Positions 15,281 through 23,708 of a stretch of 34,915 bases of DNA are shown piece after piece. Within the stretch, counting starts at the first letter, position 1. Each line of letters opens with the position of its first letter. Source of the stretch: an uncultured Sutterella sp. (GTDB lineage: Bacteria > Pseudomonadota > Gammaproteobacteria > Burkholderiales > Burkholderiaceae_F). The stretch covers positions 1 to 34,915 of the forward strand of contig URFF01000012.1 in NCBI GenBank assembly GCA_900546995.1, written 5' to 3'. The notes beneath the pieces are model-generated. The model was not told the origin of the DNA and made no database searches. It worked only from the letters and a program-made list of their open reading frames with translations. A program made the position numbers and the translations under genes.

Positions 15281-15309
15281 CGAAGTCTCTGTACTTTGCA
15301 AGAAATGTC

Positions 15310-16602
15310 CTAAAGTCGGATAGTGCCGACACCGTCTTTAATTTCTATGGTTGTACCAAAAGGCGCCGAAAGACTTTGCAAGTAGCAAAGCGTATCCTTA
15401 TCGCCGGACAAGCGAGGTAGTCCCCGTTGCGAGCGACTCGCTTTCATGCCAAGGTCAATCGGGTAGAGCGTGACATCGGTCACTTTCCCGTCTTCAATCG
15501 TCCACCCGGCCATCACCGCTCGCCAAATATTGGGCATCACTGGAAAACCGATCGTGCCATTGCGGCTGCGATTATCCATGTAGGCACCCACTTTCATGTC
15601 CATCGGCAAGCGCTGTTCTTGAAAAGCGTCTGCCGGTTGCACCGCGGTCGTTTCGGTTTCAAAAATGAAGTTGCCGAGACTATAGAAAATCACGCCGCCC
15701 TTATAGCACTCAATGCCACGCAATTCATGCGGTCCGTGACCGATCACAACTGAGGCTCCTGCTTCGATACAGGCATGACAAAATGTCTTATGAAATTGTG
15801 CGGGCTGCGTGGTGTCTTTACCCGTCATTTCGTGCACGTGAAAACTTACGAGCACAATGTCAGCCTGGCGTTTCGCTTCTTTAATTTCTTCCAAAATACG
15901 GTTCATGTCGCCCGTGTGCGGCACGGTTTCGATAAACTCTTTGTCATCGCGCACAAAATTGAGTTTGCCAAAGGGTAAAGACCCCTCTTCAAAAGGCGGC
16001 AAATAACCGCATTCAATTTTTTGCTCCACCGGCCAATTCACAAGGGTGACACGAGCCAGTTCTTTAACCATGTCAAAGTGCTCGCCGTTGACGTGATAAA
16101 TCGTTTTGTAACGCAAGGGGTTAAGACCGGGCCGACCAACGACATCCCCACTTTGAGCACCGGCTCGAGCCGCCGGATCAAATGAAGAGGTCACGCCAAT
16201 TAAAGCCACTCGCGCTTGGCGCGTTTCCAAGTAGCAGGGACGGGAAGCTTCTTGAAGCGTCATCCCGGTACCAGCAAATGTCATATTGCGTTCTTTTAAA
16301 TGGCGAATGGTCGCGGCAATACCGCCTTGACCGTAGTCACCGGTATGGTTGTTGGCGGTATTAAAGAGGTTGAAACCAAAATCGAGCATATCATCGAGCA
16401 TTTCCGGTTCCGTCATCGCCCAGGTACCGCCGCTAGCGGCCGCCGGGTAACCTTCCTGATTGTGAAACGTCATCTCTAAATTAGCGAAGCGAACTTCATG
16501 ACGATCAATAAGATCACAAACATCGTCATAACCGTCGTAACCGTACTGGCCGATGTGACGTGTGATGAAACTGTCACCGGTTGCGATAAAAGTCGTTTTC
16601 AT
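15310..16602 (-). CDS. CapA-family (poly-gamma-glutamate capsule-type) metallophosphatase-fold protein
   Basis: This 430-residue CapA-domain protein has motifs TGDSF near residue 8, NLEMTFHNQ near 42, NTANNHTGDYG near 82, VSFHVHEM and IGHGPHELRG, and YSLGNFIFE. These are the metal and phosphatase-fold signatures of the family. CapA in Bacillus is an extracellular-facing part of poly-gamma-glutamate synthesis. This homologue has no signal peptide or membrane anchor and sits beside hydrolase genes, so an intracellular catabolic hydrolase role is more likely than capsule synthesis. That is an inference. The ATG has GGGAG 7 bases upstream. It is divergent from the amidohydrolase gene, and the TCAGTTAACTGA palindrome lies in the shared promoter region. 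Confidence 0.82.
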   Translation of the reverse strand: MKTTFIATGDSFITRHIGQYGYDGYDDVCDLIDRHEVRFANLEMTFHNQEGYPAAASGGTWAMTEPEMLDDMLDFGFNLFNTANNHTGDYGQGGIAATIRHLKERNMTFAGTGMTLQEASRPCYLETRQARVALIGVTSSFDPAARAGAQSGDVVGRPGLNPLRYKTIYHVNGEHFDMVKELARVTLVNWPVEQKIECGYLPPFEEGSLPFGKLNFVRDDKEFIETVPHTGDMNRILEEIKEAKRQADIVLVSFHVHEMTGKDTTQPAQFHKTFCHACIEAGASVVIGHGPHELRGIECYKGGVIFYSLGNFIFETETTAVQPADAFQEQRLPMDMKVGAYMDNRSRNGTIGFPVMPNIWRAVMAGWTIEDGKVTDVTLYPIDLGMKASRSQRGLPRLSGDKDTLCYLQSLSAPFGTTIEIKDGVGTIRL

Positions 16603-16668
16603 GAATCAACTCCCAGATCAAACGTATTGGATGTTGTCCTCTACTATAGCGAAGCCTAAGAAAGTCAA

Positions 16669-16680
16669 TCAGTTAACTGA
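16669..16680. promoter_or_regulatory. Cluster operator, copy 1 (TCAGTTAACTGA)
   Basis: This perfect 12-bp palindrome lies between the capA-like gene and the amidohydrolase gene. On the minus strand it borders a TTGACT that may be the -35 of capA. The same 12 bases occur at 22110-22121 in the other divergent promoter region of the cluster. Confidence 0.65.
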
Positions 16681-16767
16681 GTTATTTTGGAGAAAAATCG
16701 TTCCGAGCATAGGCTAAGGCTATCACTCGAATTTTGATCACTTAAGCACCGCTTGCAAGGAGAGATT

Positions 16768-18177
16768 ATGTGGGACGTATTGCTTAAAGGCGGCCACGTG
16801 GTGGACCCGCTTAACAATCGAAACGGCATCATGGATGTCGCCATTGAAAACGGAAAAATTGCCGCCGTGGGCGAAGCGCTCACCGGTTGCGCCAAAGCCA
16901 TTGACGACTGCACAGGCAAATACGTGTTTCCAGGCATCATCGATGCACACATGCACTTGGGTTCTGTTTACGGCTCCCCCTACGGTGCTCGGATGACGGC
17001 TCTATCGGGCATCACAACCTGCTTGGATATGGCAGGTCCTTTGGCTGAGCTCCTTGAAGGAGGGCACAAGACGGGCAGTGGTATCAATGTGGCCATTGTC
17101 GATCGCATGGAGCCGTCTGAACTCTGGAAAACCGATACGCCTTCTCGCGCCCAAATTGAAGGATTTATCAATTCTCAAACCGAAGGCGGCGCAATCGGTG
17201 TCAAACTCGTCGGCGGTCACTGGCCGCTCTCAGTGGATGCCTGTCGCACAACCATTGAACTTTGTAACGAAAAAGATGTCTATGTGGCTTGGCACGCGGG
17301 CTCCACAACAGCTCACTCCGACATCCTCGGTATGCGTCAAGCTGTTGAAACCACTGGCGACATGCGTTTGCATCTCGCACACATCAACTCCTACTGCCGC
17401 GGCCGCGTCAATGCCGCTGACGAAGAAGCCAACGAAGCACTCGCCCTTTTGAAATCTCACCCGAGAATTTGGTCTGAAGCTTACTTAAGCCCTTATAACG
17501 GTACGCACCTATCCTGCGACGCCGAGGGTAATGTCCTTGACTTCGTCACGCGTACTTGCCTGGAAATTTACAGGTTACCGGTTTCTGCCGACGGTATCCG
17601 TGAAGCCTTTAAGCGCCGCTTACTCTTAACACTTCGTGACACGGGCTACATCACCGAAGCGCTCGAGGGAATGGACGCCATGCGCTACTGGGAAGATAAG
17701 GGCACGACCAATGTGGTGGGCTGCTTCCCGGTTAACGCGGCCGTTTCTCGCCTGATGCTTGCGCAAGCCAAGCGCGAAGATGGCACGTTCGTGGTTGATG
17801 CCATGTCAACCGACGGCGGTTGCATTCCGCGCAACGTCATCATTCCGATGGGTTTAAGCCTCGTTCGCTTCGGAGCGATCACGTTGTCTGAATTTGTCCT
17901 TAAGGCAAGTCTCAATGCCGCGCGTCACTTGCGGCTTTTCGATCGCGGGCATCTCTCCGATGGTGCGGTGGCCGATATCACAGTTGTTGACATGAAGTCG
18001 TTGACCGCCACCGAAACTTATGTTGACGGGCATATCAATATGAAAGATGGCGTGCTCTACGGCAAGAGCCTTCGCTTCATCACCACTGAACTCGGCCAAA
18101 AAGCCCTTCAGGATAAGGGCTACGAAACTATCACCATTGATCTCTCGAGTCCGGAACCCGAACGCATCCGTGCGTAA
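16768..18177 (+). CDS. Amidohydrolase-superfamily metal-dependent hydrolase (dihydroorotase/deacylase-like)
   Basis: This 469-residue cytosolic enzyme contains the amidohydrolase metal-site residues: HMH at 61-63 (IIDAHMHLGS), a candidate carboxylated lysine K146 (GVKLVGGHW), H176 (AWHAGST), H205 (HLAHINSY) and D349 (STDGG). The N-terminal VLLKGGHVVDPLN and C-terminal GAVADITVVD strands form the usual small beta-sandwich. Members cleave cyclic amides, hydantoins, N-acyl-amino acids or adenine-like amidines; the substrate is not predictable. I chose the ATG with AAGGAG upstream over an in-frame TTG at 16753 that overlaps that site. A DcuC-type carrier gene starts 14 bp after the stop codon, so transport and hydrolysis are coupled. 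Confidence 0.87.
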   Translation: MWDVLLKGGHVVDPLNNRNGIMDVAIENGKIAAVGEALTGCAKAIDDCTGKYVFPGIIDAHMHLGSVYGSPYGARMTALSGITTCLDMAGPLAELLEGGHKTGSGINVAIVDRMEPSELWKTDTPSRAQIEGFINSQTEGGAIGVKLVGGHWPLSVDACRTTIELCNEKDVYVAWHAGSTTAHSDILGMRQAVETTGDMRLHLAHINSYCRGRVNAADEEANEALALLKSHPRIWSEAYLSPYNGTHLSCDAEGNVLDFVTRTCLEIYRLPVSADGIREAFKRRLLLTLRDTGYITEALEGMDAMRYWEDKGTTNVVGCFPVNAAVSRLMLAQAKREDGTFVVDAMSTDGGCIPRNVIIPMGLSLVRFGAITLSEFVLKASLNAARHLRLFDRGHLSDGAVADITVVDMKSLTATETYVDGHINMKDGVLYGKSLRFITTELGQKALQDKGYETITIDLSSPEPERIRA

Positions 18178-18191
18178 TAGGAGAAGAAATT

Positions 18192-19451
18192 ATGTCTATC
18201 ACTGCTTGGATTGCTGTCGCAACCATTTTCGCCGTGATTGCGGCGCTATTGAAGAAATTTGAGGTACGTACAACACTTCTATCAGCAGGTATTTTCCTGT
18301 GCTTGATTTCTCTGGCTCCGATGCAAGCCTTTGACCAGTTCGCCAAGATGATGACAAGCGCCACACTGGTGCAAGCCATCACCGCCGCCATGGGCTTTGC
18401 CTTCTTGATGAGTTACACGAAGTCTGACTTGCACTTGGTGACGTTATTGGCCGCGCCTTTAAGACACTTGGGGATCTTTCTAATTCCTGCTTGCACTATT
18501 GTCACGTTAATCGTTAACACGGCCATTCCGAGTGCTTCGGGTTGCGCCGCGGCCGTGGGCGCCACACTCATTCCAATCATGATTCGCGCAGGCGTCAAGC
18601 CCGCCGGTGCCGGTGCCGCCGTGTTAGCCGGTACCATCGGCTCATTCTTAAACCCCGGCTCGCCGCACCAAAACATGGTGGGCTCCTATGTCGGCATTTC
18701 CGGCATGGAGTTCATTCTTCAAAACATGACCACCTACATGGTTCTTTGGGCGATCAGCGTCGTCATGATCACGATCACGGAATTCGTGCTTCGCGACCAC
18801 AAAGGTGATGGCAAGATCGAAGGTGACGGTAATTTTGGAGAAACCATCGATCACGTCAATTTGCTTTACGCCTTGGCTCCGCTAGTCCCGCTCGTACTTT
18901 TGATTCTTGGCAACACCTGTGTTCCGGCATTAAAGATGGGCGTTGCTCAGGCGATGGTAATCGGTGCGATCTACACCATCATCGTGACACGCACAAGTCC
19001 AGCCAAAGCCACAACCACGTTCTTTACCGGTTGCGGCAAGGGCTTTGCCGATATCGTCAGTATCATCGTGTCAGCGAGCGTTTTCGCGATGGGTCTTCGT
19101 GCCGCAGGGCTTGTGGATGTCATGATTGAAGGCTTGAAGTCTTCGAACGAATACGCTCAATGGGGCGGCGTGTTAGGGCCATACCTCATGGCGATTTTAG
19201 TGGGTTCCGGCGACGCTGCCACCATGGCCTTTAACGAAGCTGTGACACCGCACGCGGAAAGCTTCGGTATGAGCATTACCAATTTGGGTAACTTGGCTTA
19301 CGTCTCGGGCGCTTTGGGCCGCACCATGAGTCCGATTGCCGGTGTGGTGATTGTGATCGCCGGTTTGTGTCGCTCCAACCCGTTGGATTTGGTCAAGCGC
19401 ACAGCCCCCGGTATGATTGTTGGCATTTTGACACTGCTTTTTGTGTTCTAG
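18192..19451 (+). CDS. DcuC-family carrier, paralogue 1
   Basis: This 419-residue inner-membrane carrier has about 11-12 hydrophobic helices. It carries the family signatures PSASGCAAAVGATLIPI, NPGSPHQ and GSGDAATMAFNEAVTPHA, as in the anaerobic C4-dicarboxylate carrier DcuC. DcuC takes up or exchanges fumarate, succinate and aspartate in anaerobic growth. Here the pairing with an amidohydrolase suggests uptake of that enzyme's substrate or exchange against a product. It has an AGGAG site and probably shares the amidohydrolase transcript. It has two paralogues, at 23709 and 27496. Confidence 0.87.
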   Translation: MSITAWIAVATIFAVIAALLKKFEVRTTLLSAGIFLCLISLAPMQAFDQFAKMMTSATLVQAITAAMGFAFLMSYTKSDLHLVTLLAAPLRHLGIFLIPACTIVTLIVNTAIPSASGCAAAVGATLIPIMIRAGVKPAGAGAAVLAGTIGSFLNPGSPHQNMVGSYVGISGMEFILQNMTTYMVLWAISVVMITITEFVLRDHKGDGKIEGDGNFGETIDHVNLLYALAPLVPLVLLILGNTCVPALKMGVAQAMVIGAIYTIIVTRTSPAKATTTFFTGCGKGFADIVSIIVSASVFAMGLRAAGLVDVMIEGLKSSNEYAQWGGVLGPYLMAILVGSGDAATMAFNEAVTPHAESFGMSITNLGNLAYVSGALGRTMSPIAGVVIVIAGLCRSNPLDLVKRTAPGMIVGILTLLFVF

Positions 19452-19472
19452 TCTAAGGTTCGCAGAAAAGTT

Positions 19473-19503
19473 AACGCCTCAAAGATCATTTCTTTGAGGC
19501 GTT
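19473..19503. terminator. Bidirectional terminator between dcuC paralogue 1 and dpaL
   Basis: A perfect 13-bp stem (AACGCCTCAAAGA / TCTTTGAGGCGTT) has a 5-nt loop. It is flanked by T-rich sequence on the plus strand and by TTAACTTTT on the minus strand. Confidence 0.8.
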
Positions 19504-19520
19504 TCTGTTTAATACTTTTC

Positions 19521-20714
19521 TTAGTCTTCAGCAACAGGCCAAGCGCCATCCCAAACGATTCGACGGTAATTTTCCCGATCCGTTGCACCTTCGGTTGAAA
19601 TACATAGAATTCGGGAATTTTCATTAAGACCCAACTCGTCTTTGACCGATTGATGTCGGCTATCTCTTAAAAGATCTGCCACTAAACCAAAAGTTGACGC
19701 CCCACTTTCACCGGATATGACTCGTTGATCACCCGGTAACGGTGCGCCCAAAATCCGCATACCGTCAGCGGCAACAAAGTCCGGCATGCAGACGTAGAAA
19801 TCCGTCGTTTCTTTCAAAATTGCCCAAGCCGATTTACTCGGCACTCCGCAGCAAAGACCGGCCATAATGGAGTGCATATTGCCCACAAAGGGGTGGATGG
19901 CACCATCAGCCGCGCGTGCCGTCTCATAGAAGCAATTAGCCCCATCCGGCTCAACGACAATGATCTTCGGGCAGTCTTTGCCATAATATTCGACGAAAAA
20001 GGCCGCAAGCGCTGCCGCCATGGAACCGACACCGGCTTGAAGCAACAAATGAGTCGGTGCTTTAGGAAGCGCTTCAACCGCTTCAAGCGCCATCGTGAGG
20101 TACCCTTGCATAATTCGCTCTGGGATCTCTTCGTAACCATCCCAAGCGGTATCCTGCACCAAAAGCCACCCATTTTCTTGAGCCATCTTCGCAGCAAGTT
20201 TCACGGTATCGTCATAGACGAGATCGGTAATGCTTGCATCGGCTCCCAACTTTTGAATATTTTGTAAGCGTTCAAGCGCAGTTCCTTTAGGCATCAAAAC
20301 AACACTTTTTAGTCCCAAAAGCTTCGCAGTCCATGCCACTCCCCGTCCGTGATTGCCGTCAGTCGCAGTAATTAAAGTCATGCCTTGTGTATTTTCTTTA
20401 GCCTCAGCGCCCATCACGGATTCATAGCGGGTGGGCATGCCCAGCTTCTCACTAATTAATGAAGCGACACAATAAGAGCTTCCCAAAGACTTAAAGGCAT
20501 TTAATCCGAACCGAGAACTTTCATCTTTGACATAAAGGGCTTCAACACCCAGAGCTTGAGCCAAACCGGATAAAGTAACCATTTCGGTGGGGGCATAACC
20601 CGGAATTGATCGGTGAAAAGCAATGACCTCATTGGCTTTGTCAACACCAAATGCGGCGTAGCTAGGAATACTTCCGGTTTTCAATCCCGGTACACAACGA
20701 ATCAGTGAAGGCAT
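19521..20714 (-). CDS. dpaL: 2,3-Diaminopropionate ammonia-lyase
   Basis: This 397-residue PLP enzyme of fold type II converts 2,3-diaminopropionate to pyruvate and two ammonia. It aligns along its length with E. coli YgeX/DpaL: SSRFGLNAFKSLG with the PLP lysine K75, TDGNHGRG with D119 (the residue that allows the D-isomer to be used), VQDTAWDGYEEIP, the phosphate-binding QAGVGSMAA loop and GESGASTFG near the C-terminus. The start ATG has GAGGAG upstream. It is convergent with dcuC paralogue 1 and lies downstream of the MFS gene, behind a terminator. In E. coli, ygeX clusters with a peptidase (ygeY) and hydantoinase (hyuA), a parallel to the hydrolases here. Confidence 0.9.
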   Translation of the reverse strand: MPSLIRCVPGLKTGSIPSYAAFGVDKANEVIAFHRSIPGYAPTEMVTLSGLAQALGVEALYVKDESSRFGLNAFKSLGSSYCVASLISEKLGMPTRYESVMGAEAKENTQGMTLITATDGNHGRGVAWTAKLLGLKSVVLMPKGTALERLQNIQKLGADASITDLVYDDTVKLAAKMAQENGWLLVQDTAWDGYEEIPERIMQGYLTMALEAVEALPKAPTHLLLQAGVGSMAAALAAFFVEYYGKDCPKIIVVEPDGANCFYETARAADGAIHPFVGNMHSIMAGLCCGVPSKSAWAILKETTDFYVCMPDFVAADGMRILGAPLPGDQRVISGESGASTFGLVADLLRDSRHQSVKDELGLNENSRILCISTEGATDRENYRRIVWDGAWPVAED

Positions 20715-20729
20715 CTCAACTCCTCATAG

Positions 20730-20742
20730 GCAAACAGTTTGC
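20730..20742. promoter_or_regulatory. Inverted repeat ahead of dpaL
   Basis: GCAAACAGTTTGC is a perfect 6-bp inverted repeat around one base. It lies between a TACAAT -10 candidate and the dpaL ribosome binding site, so it is a plausible operator. It is not the TCAGTTAACTGA element. Confidence 0.45.
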
Positions 20743-20776
20743 AACTATTGTAGCGAAAGCCATGCGAGATGCTGAC

Positions 20777-20811
20777 AAAAAAATCCCCGGTCTTCAATGT
20801 CAAAGCCGGGG
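20777..20811 (-). terminator. Terminator of the MFS gene
   Basis: On the minus strand CCCCGG (20806-20811) pairs with CCGGGG (20785-20790), followed by ATTTTTTT. Confidence 0.8.
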
Positions 20812-20851
20812 AAATTCCGAGGGGGATACACTTAAATTCTTAAATTGCTTT

Positions 20852-22048
20852 TTAATGTTTCTTTTCAAAGGACTTGCAGTACCAAGCCGCCAAAAGACCC
20901 ACTGCACTGATCGCCATCGCAATAAAGTAAGCGTTTTGGTACTGACCGCCTTCCACGCTCATGCGAATAATGTTCGGACCGATGATGCCGGAAACGGAGA
21001 AGGCAAGCGCCATCACCCCATAATTCATGCTGGCGTTTGCCGGTCCAAATTGTTCGGCCACATAACCCGGGAAAATACCCACGCTGGAACCGAAGCACAC
21101 ACCGATGCAAACCAAACCGAGGTAGAAGAAAACGGCATCGCCACGCCCCGCCATCGACAAAAGCAAAAGCCCTAAAACCGCCATGAAAATAGCCAAAGCC
21201 AAGGTGAGCGCACGGCCTAATTTATCGGAAAGCGTCCCGGCTAAGAATCGAGCAGACATATTGGCTAAAGCCAAGACGGAAACAGAAAGCACTGCCGCGG
21301 ACATGCCTAAGCCAATCTGAACCTGCGCCACGGTAACGGTCTGCGAAAAGAGCATCAAAGGCGAAAGCGTTGCGCCTAAGAAAAGAACAAACATCGCCCA
21401 AAACCGCGTGGTCTTAATCATTTGCAACCAGTTGAGATCTTCACTACCGGCTTTGGGAGCCACAGAACGTGAGGCTGGAATCTTAATTAAAAAGGCACTC
21501 GTCATAATGACGACAAAACAGGCGGCGGCAAAGAAAAGCAAGGTGCTCGTAATGCCGAAACTTTGAGCCAAGGCGTTGGCTGTCGGCGGTAAGCAAACCG
21601 AGCCCAACCCGTACATGGCGCCAACCGAACCGCCTGCGAAACCTCGCATCGTCGGGAATAATTTCACAGCGGAAGTCACCGTGGCAATCACACAGGCCCC
21701 TGAGCCCATTCCAAAGCAAATGCCGTAACCGATTAAAAGCAAACTCGAGTCTGTGCTGATACTCATTAAATAATAGCCAAGCGTCACAATCAGACCGCCG
21801 CCAAACAAAACCGGACGGGGTCCCAAACGGTCCGTAAGAAAGCCCGCCGCCACCATGGCAATCGGATTCATCGCCGCTCCGATACTGAAAACAAAGGTAA
21901 GCGATGCAACACTCACATCAGTCCCTGCAATCGTTGAGTAGTGTTGGGCAAGCCACGTCGAGTAAACGCTCCAGGCGTAAAAAGAACCCAAGCAAAAATT
22001 CACGACCCAGAATAACGCCAGGTAAAACCAACGCTTGTTATCTTGCAT
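20852..22048 (-). CDS. MFS transporter, OFA (oxalate/formate antiporter-like) family
   Basis: This 398-residue transporter has 12 predicted membrane helices. The first loop has FYAWSVYSTWLAQHY, and the second pair of helices has the MFS loop FLTDRLGPRPVLFGGG, echoed in the second half by FLAGTLSDKLGRAL. These match OFA carriers, which exchange small organic acids such as oxalate and formate. The ribosome binding site AGAGG is 5-6 bases from the ATG. The promoter region is shared with the first AbgA-like gene and contains the second TCAGTTAACTGA site, so it is probably co-regulated with the hydrolases. Substrate unknown; export of a hydrolysis product is one possibility. Confidence 0.85.
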   Translation of the reverse strand: MQDNKRWFYLALFWVVNFCLGSFYAWSVYSTWLAQHYSTIAGTDVSVASLTFVFSIGAAMNPIAMVAAGFLTDRLGPRPVLFGGGLIVTLGYYLMSISTDSSLLLIGYGICFGMGSGACVIATVTSAVKLFPTMRGFAGGSVGAMYGLGSVCLPPTANALAQSFGITSTLLFFAAACFVVIMTSAFLIKIPASRSVAPKAGSEDLNWLQMIKTTRFWAMFVLFLGATLSPLMLFSQTVTVAQVQIGLGMSAAVLSVSVLALANMSARFLAGTLSDKLGRALTLALAIFMAVLGLLLLSMAGRGDAVFFYLGLVCIGVCFGSSVGIFPGYVAEQFGPANASMNYGVMALAFSVSGIIGPNIIRMSVEGGQYQNAYFIAMAISAVGLLAAWYCKSFEKKH

Positions 22049-22109
22049 AAAAACCTCTTTTTGAAAATTTCGATCAATCTTATAAAGAGCTAAAGTCTGG
22101 AGAAAGCAG

Positions 22110-22121
22110 TCAGTTAACTGA
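22110..22121. promoter_or_regulatory. Cluster operator, copy 2 (TCAGTTAACTGA)
   Basis: This copy is identical to 16669-16680 over 12 bp, with similar flanks (AAAG then CA/GTCAGTTAACTGA). It lies between the MFS gene and the AbgA-like operon and abuts a candidate extended -10 of that operon. Confidence 0.65.
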
Positions 22122-22127
22122 TATCTA
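22119..22127 (+). promoter_or_regulatory. Candidate extended -10 of the AbgA-like operon
   Basis: TGATATCTA contains a TGn extension and TATCTA. It overlaps the right edge of the palindrome, so a bound repressor would block it. There is no clear -35. The same TGATATCT occurs ahead of dcuC paralogue 3. Confidence 0.35.
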
Positions 22128-22199
22128 ACATAGCAATAGTGCTAAAGGCGATTGTCAACAAGTTGAACAACAATAAAAGCATCCTTTTGGAGGCATTTG

Positions 22200-22259
22200 A
22201 TGGTGTTTTCCAAAAGCGTTCGGGTTAAAAGCCCGACTGTCCCAACTCAAGCAGCATGA
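22200..22259 (+). CDS. Putative leader peptide, 19 residues
   Basis: The reading frame MVFSKSVRVKSPTVPTQAA has GGAGG six bases before its ATG and ends in TGA nine bases before a strong terminator hairpin. That is the layout of transcription attenuation or of a translation-coupled sensor. The peptide is basic in the first half (K5, R8, K10) and has two Pro-Thr/Thr-Pro-type stretches (SPTVPT) near its end, where ribosome pausing could occur. No matching leader family is recognised. Low codon count means it could be chance, but the ribosome binding site and hairpin placement support it. Confidence 0.5.
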   Translation: MVFSKSVRVKSPTVPTQAA

Positions 22260-22267
22260 GTCATTTT

Positions 22268-22299
22268 CCGGAGGACAACGGTTTGTCCTCCGGGTCTTT
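22268..22299 (+). terminator. Attenuator-like terminator in the leader of the AbgA-like operon
   Basis: A perfect 11-bp stem (CCGGAGGACAA / TTGTCCTCCGG) with loop CGGT is followed by GTCTTTT. It lies inside the transcribed leader, about 90 bp before the AbgA-like start codon and just after the leader peptide. Confidence 0.75.
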
Positions 22300-22390
22300 T
22301 CATGAAACAAAGTATGAGAGACAGCGAAAGGGAAGGTTTTCCCAACCGTCAGTTCGTTACGGTTAAAACGAAATTTCGGAGCCTATCGAC

Positions 22391-23677
22391 ATGGATATCA
22401 ATAACCAATACACAGACGAGATGGTCAAAATCCGTCGCAGTCTGCACGCCAAACCTGAAACCGGCTGGACCGAATTCAGAACAACAAGCATCATTGTCAA
22501 TCGTTTGAAAGAACTTGGTTTTGAGGTGTTTGAAGGAACTGCCGTGATTAACCCCGACTACGTGATGGGTCGCTACCCCGACGAAGTCAAACTCGGCGTG
22601 AAACGCGCGCTTGAAGCCGGTGTCAAACAAGAAGACATTGATGCAATGCAAGGCTACACGGGCGCTGTCGGTATTTGGAAAACCGGTCGTCCGGGCCCTG
22701 TGACGGCATTGCGCTTTGATATCGACGCGCTTTACGTACCGGAAACCACCGATCCGAACCACATTCCGAATAAAGAAGGTTTCGCGAGCGAATACCCCGG
22801 TCAAATGCACGCTTGCGGTCATGATTGTCACGCGGGTGTCGGCTTAGCCATCGCTCACTGGATTGTTGACCACAAGGATGAACTGTGCGGCACGATTAAG
22901 CTTTTATTCCAGCCGGCAGAAGAAGGCACGCGCGGCGCCATGGCCATGGCTCAAAGCGGCATCGTTGATGATGTTGACAATTTGTTTGCAAGCCACATCG
23001 GTTGCACGCCGCGTCTGGGTTATGTCACGGTGACCTCTCCCGGCTACAACGCCACGATCAAATTTGACGTTTCCTTTACCGGCAAACCCGCCCACTCAGT
23101 TGCCAATCCCCAAGACGGTCGCAATGCGTTGATGGCCGCTTGCCATACCGCGGTGATGATCGGAAGCCTCCCGCGCCACGGCGCAGGCTTAACAACGGTG
23201 AGCTGCGGCAAGATCATGGCAGGCGAAATGCGTAACGTCATTCCGGTGCATGCCACGATGCAAATGGAAGTGCGAGGTGCAACGAACGAATTGTGCCAAT
23301 ACATTTTCTCTCAAGTCGAACGTGCGGTGAAAGCCAATGCCGAAGCGTTTGACGTTGAATACAAGATCACCAAAGTCGGTGAAGCCTTCACAATGAACCC
23401 GACCCCGGAACTGGCCAAACTTATTGAAAAGTGCGCCGGTGAAGTGGTTGGTGCCGATCACGTCGACTACTACAGCGAAAAAGGCGGCAGTGAAGACGCA
23501 ACGATTTTGATGGCCCGCGTGCAACAGCACGGCGGTAAGGCGGCCCACTTCTACTACGGGGCCGACCATAACGGTCAACATCGTTCGGACTTTGATCCGG
23601 ATGATGTGAAGAGCATGCCGGTCGGTTTCAGTGTGCAAGTCAAGCTCATTGAAGCAACCAACGGTATGAAAAAATAA
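22391..23677 (+). CDS. AbgA-like M20 family amidohydrolase, paralogue 1
   Basis: This 428-residue zinc enzyme closely follows E. coli AbgA (p-aminobenzoyl-glutamate hydrolase subunit A), sharing the E-x-GW-x-EFR start, TGRPGPV, the RFDIDAL motif, HACGHDCH at 140-147 (metal ligands), PAEEGTRG with the catalytic glutamate at about 177-178, SHIGCTP with H202, and GSEDATILMARVQQHGG. The family cleaves amide bonds of N-acyl-amino acids. AbgA normally pairs with AbgB and the AbgT carrier; here a DcuC carrier and a second AbgA paralogue follow instead, so the substrate may differ from p-aminobenzoyl-glutamate. There is a GGAG site 9 bases before the ATG. Expression is probably controlled by the upstream palindrome and attenuator. 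Confidence 0.88.
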   Translation: MDINNQYTDEMVKIRRSLHAKPETGWTEFRTTSIIVNRLKELGFEVFEGTAVINPDYVMGRYPDEVKLGVKRALEAGVKQEDIDAMQGYTGAVGIWKTGRPGPVTALRFDIDALYVPETTDPNHIPNKEGFASEYPGQMHACGHDCHAGVGLAIAHWIVDHKDELCGTIKLLFQPAEEGTRGAMAMAQSGIVDDVDNLFASHIGCTPRLGYVTVTSPGYNATIKFDVSFTGKPAHSVANPQDGRNALMAACHTAVMIGSLPRHGAGLTTVSCGKIMAGEMRNVIPVHATMQMEVRGATNELCQYIFSQVERAVKANAEAFDVEYKITKVGEAFTMNPTPELAKLIEKCAGEVVGADHVDYYSEKGGSEDATILMARVQQHGGKAAHFYYGADHNGQHRSDFDPDDVKSMPVGFSVQVKLIEATNGMKK

Positions 23678-23708
23678 CTCTCACCACCCTTAAAAAGGAG
23701 TCTCTGAC

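Noticed and set aside
22140..22300. Guanidine (ykkC-type) riboswitch ahead of the AbgA operon
   Set aside because: GGGTTAAAAGCCC resembles one short ykkC element, but the rest of the conserved core is missing and a leader peptide frame covers it.
22302..22508. A frame starting at ATG 22302 overlapping the AbgA start
   Set aside because: It has no ribosome binding site, runs out of frame into abgA and matches no family.
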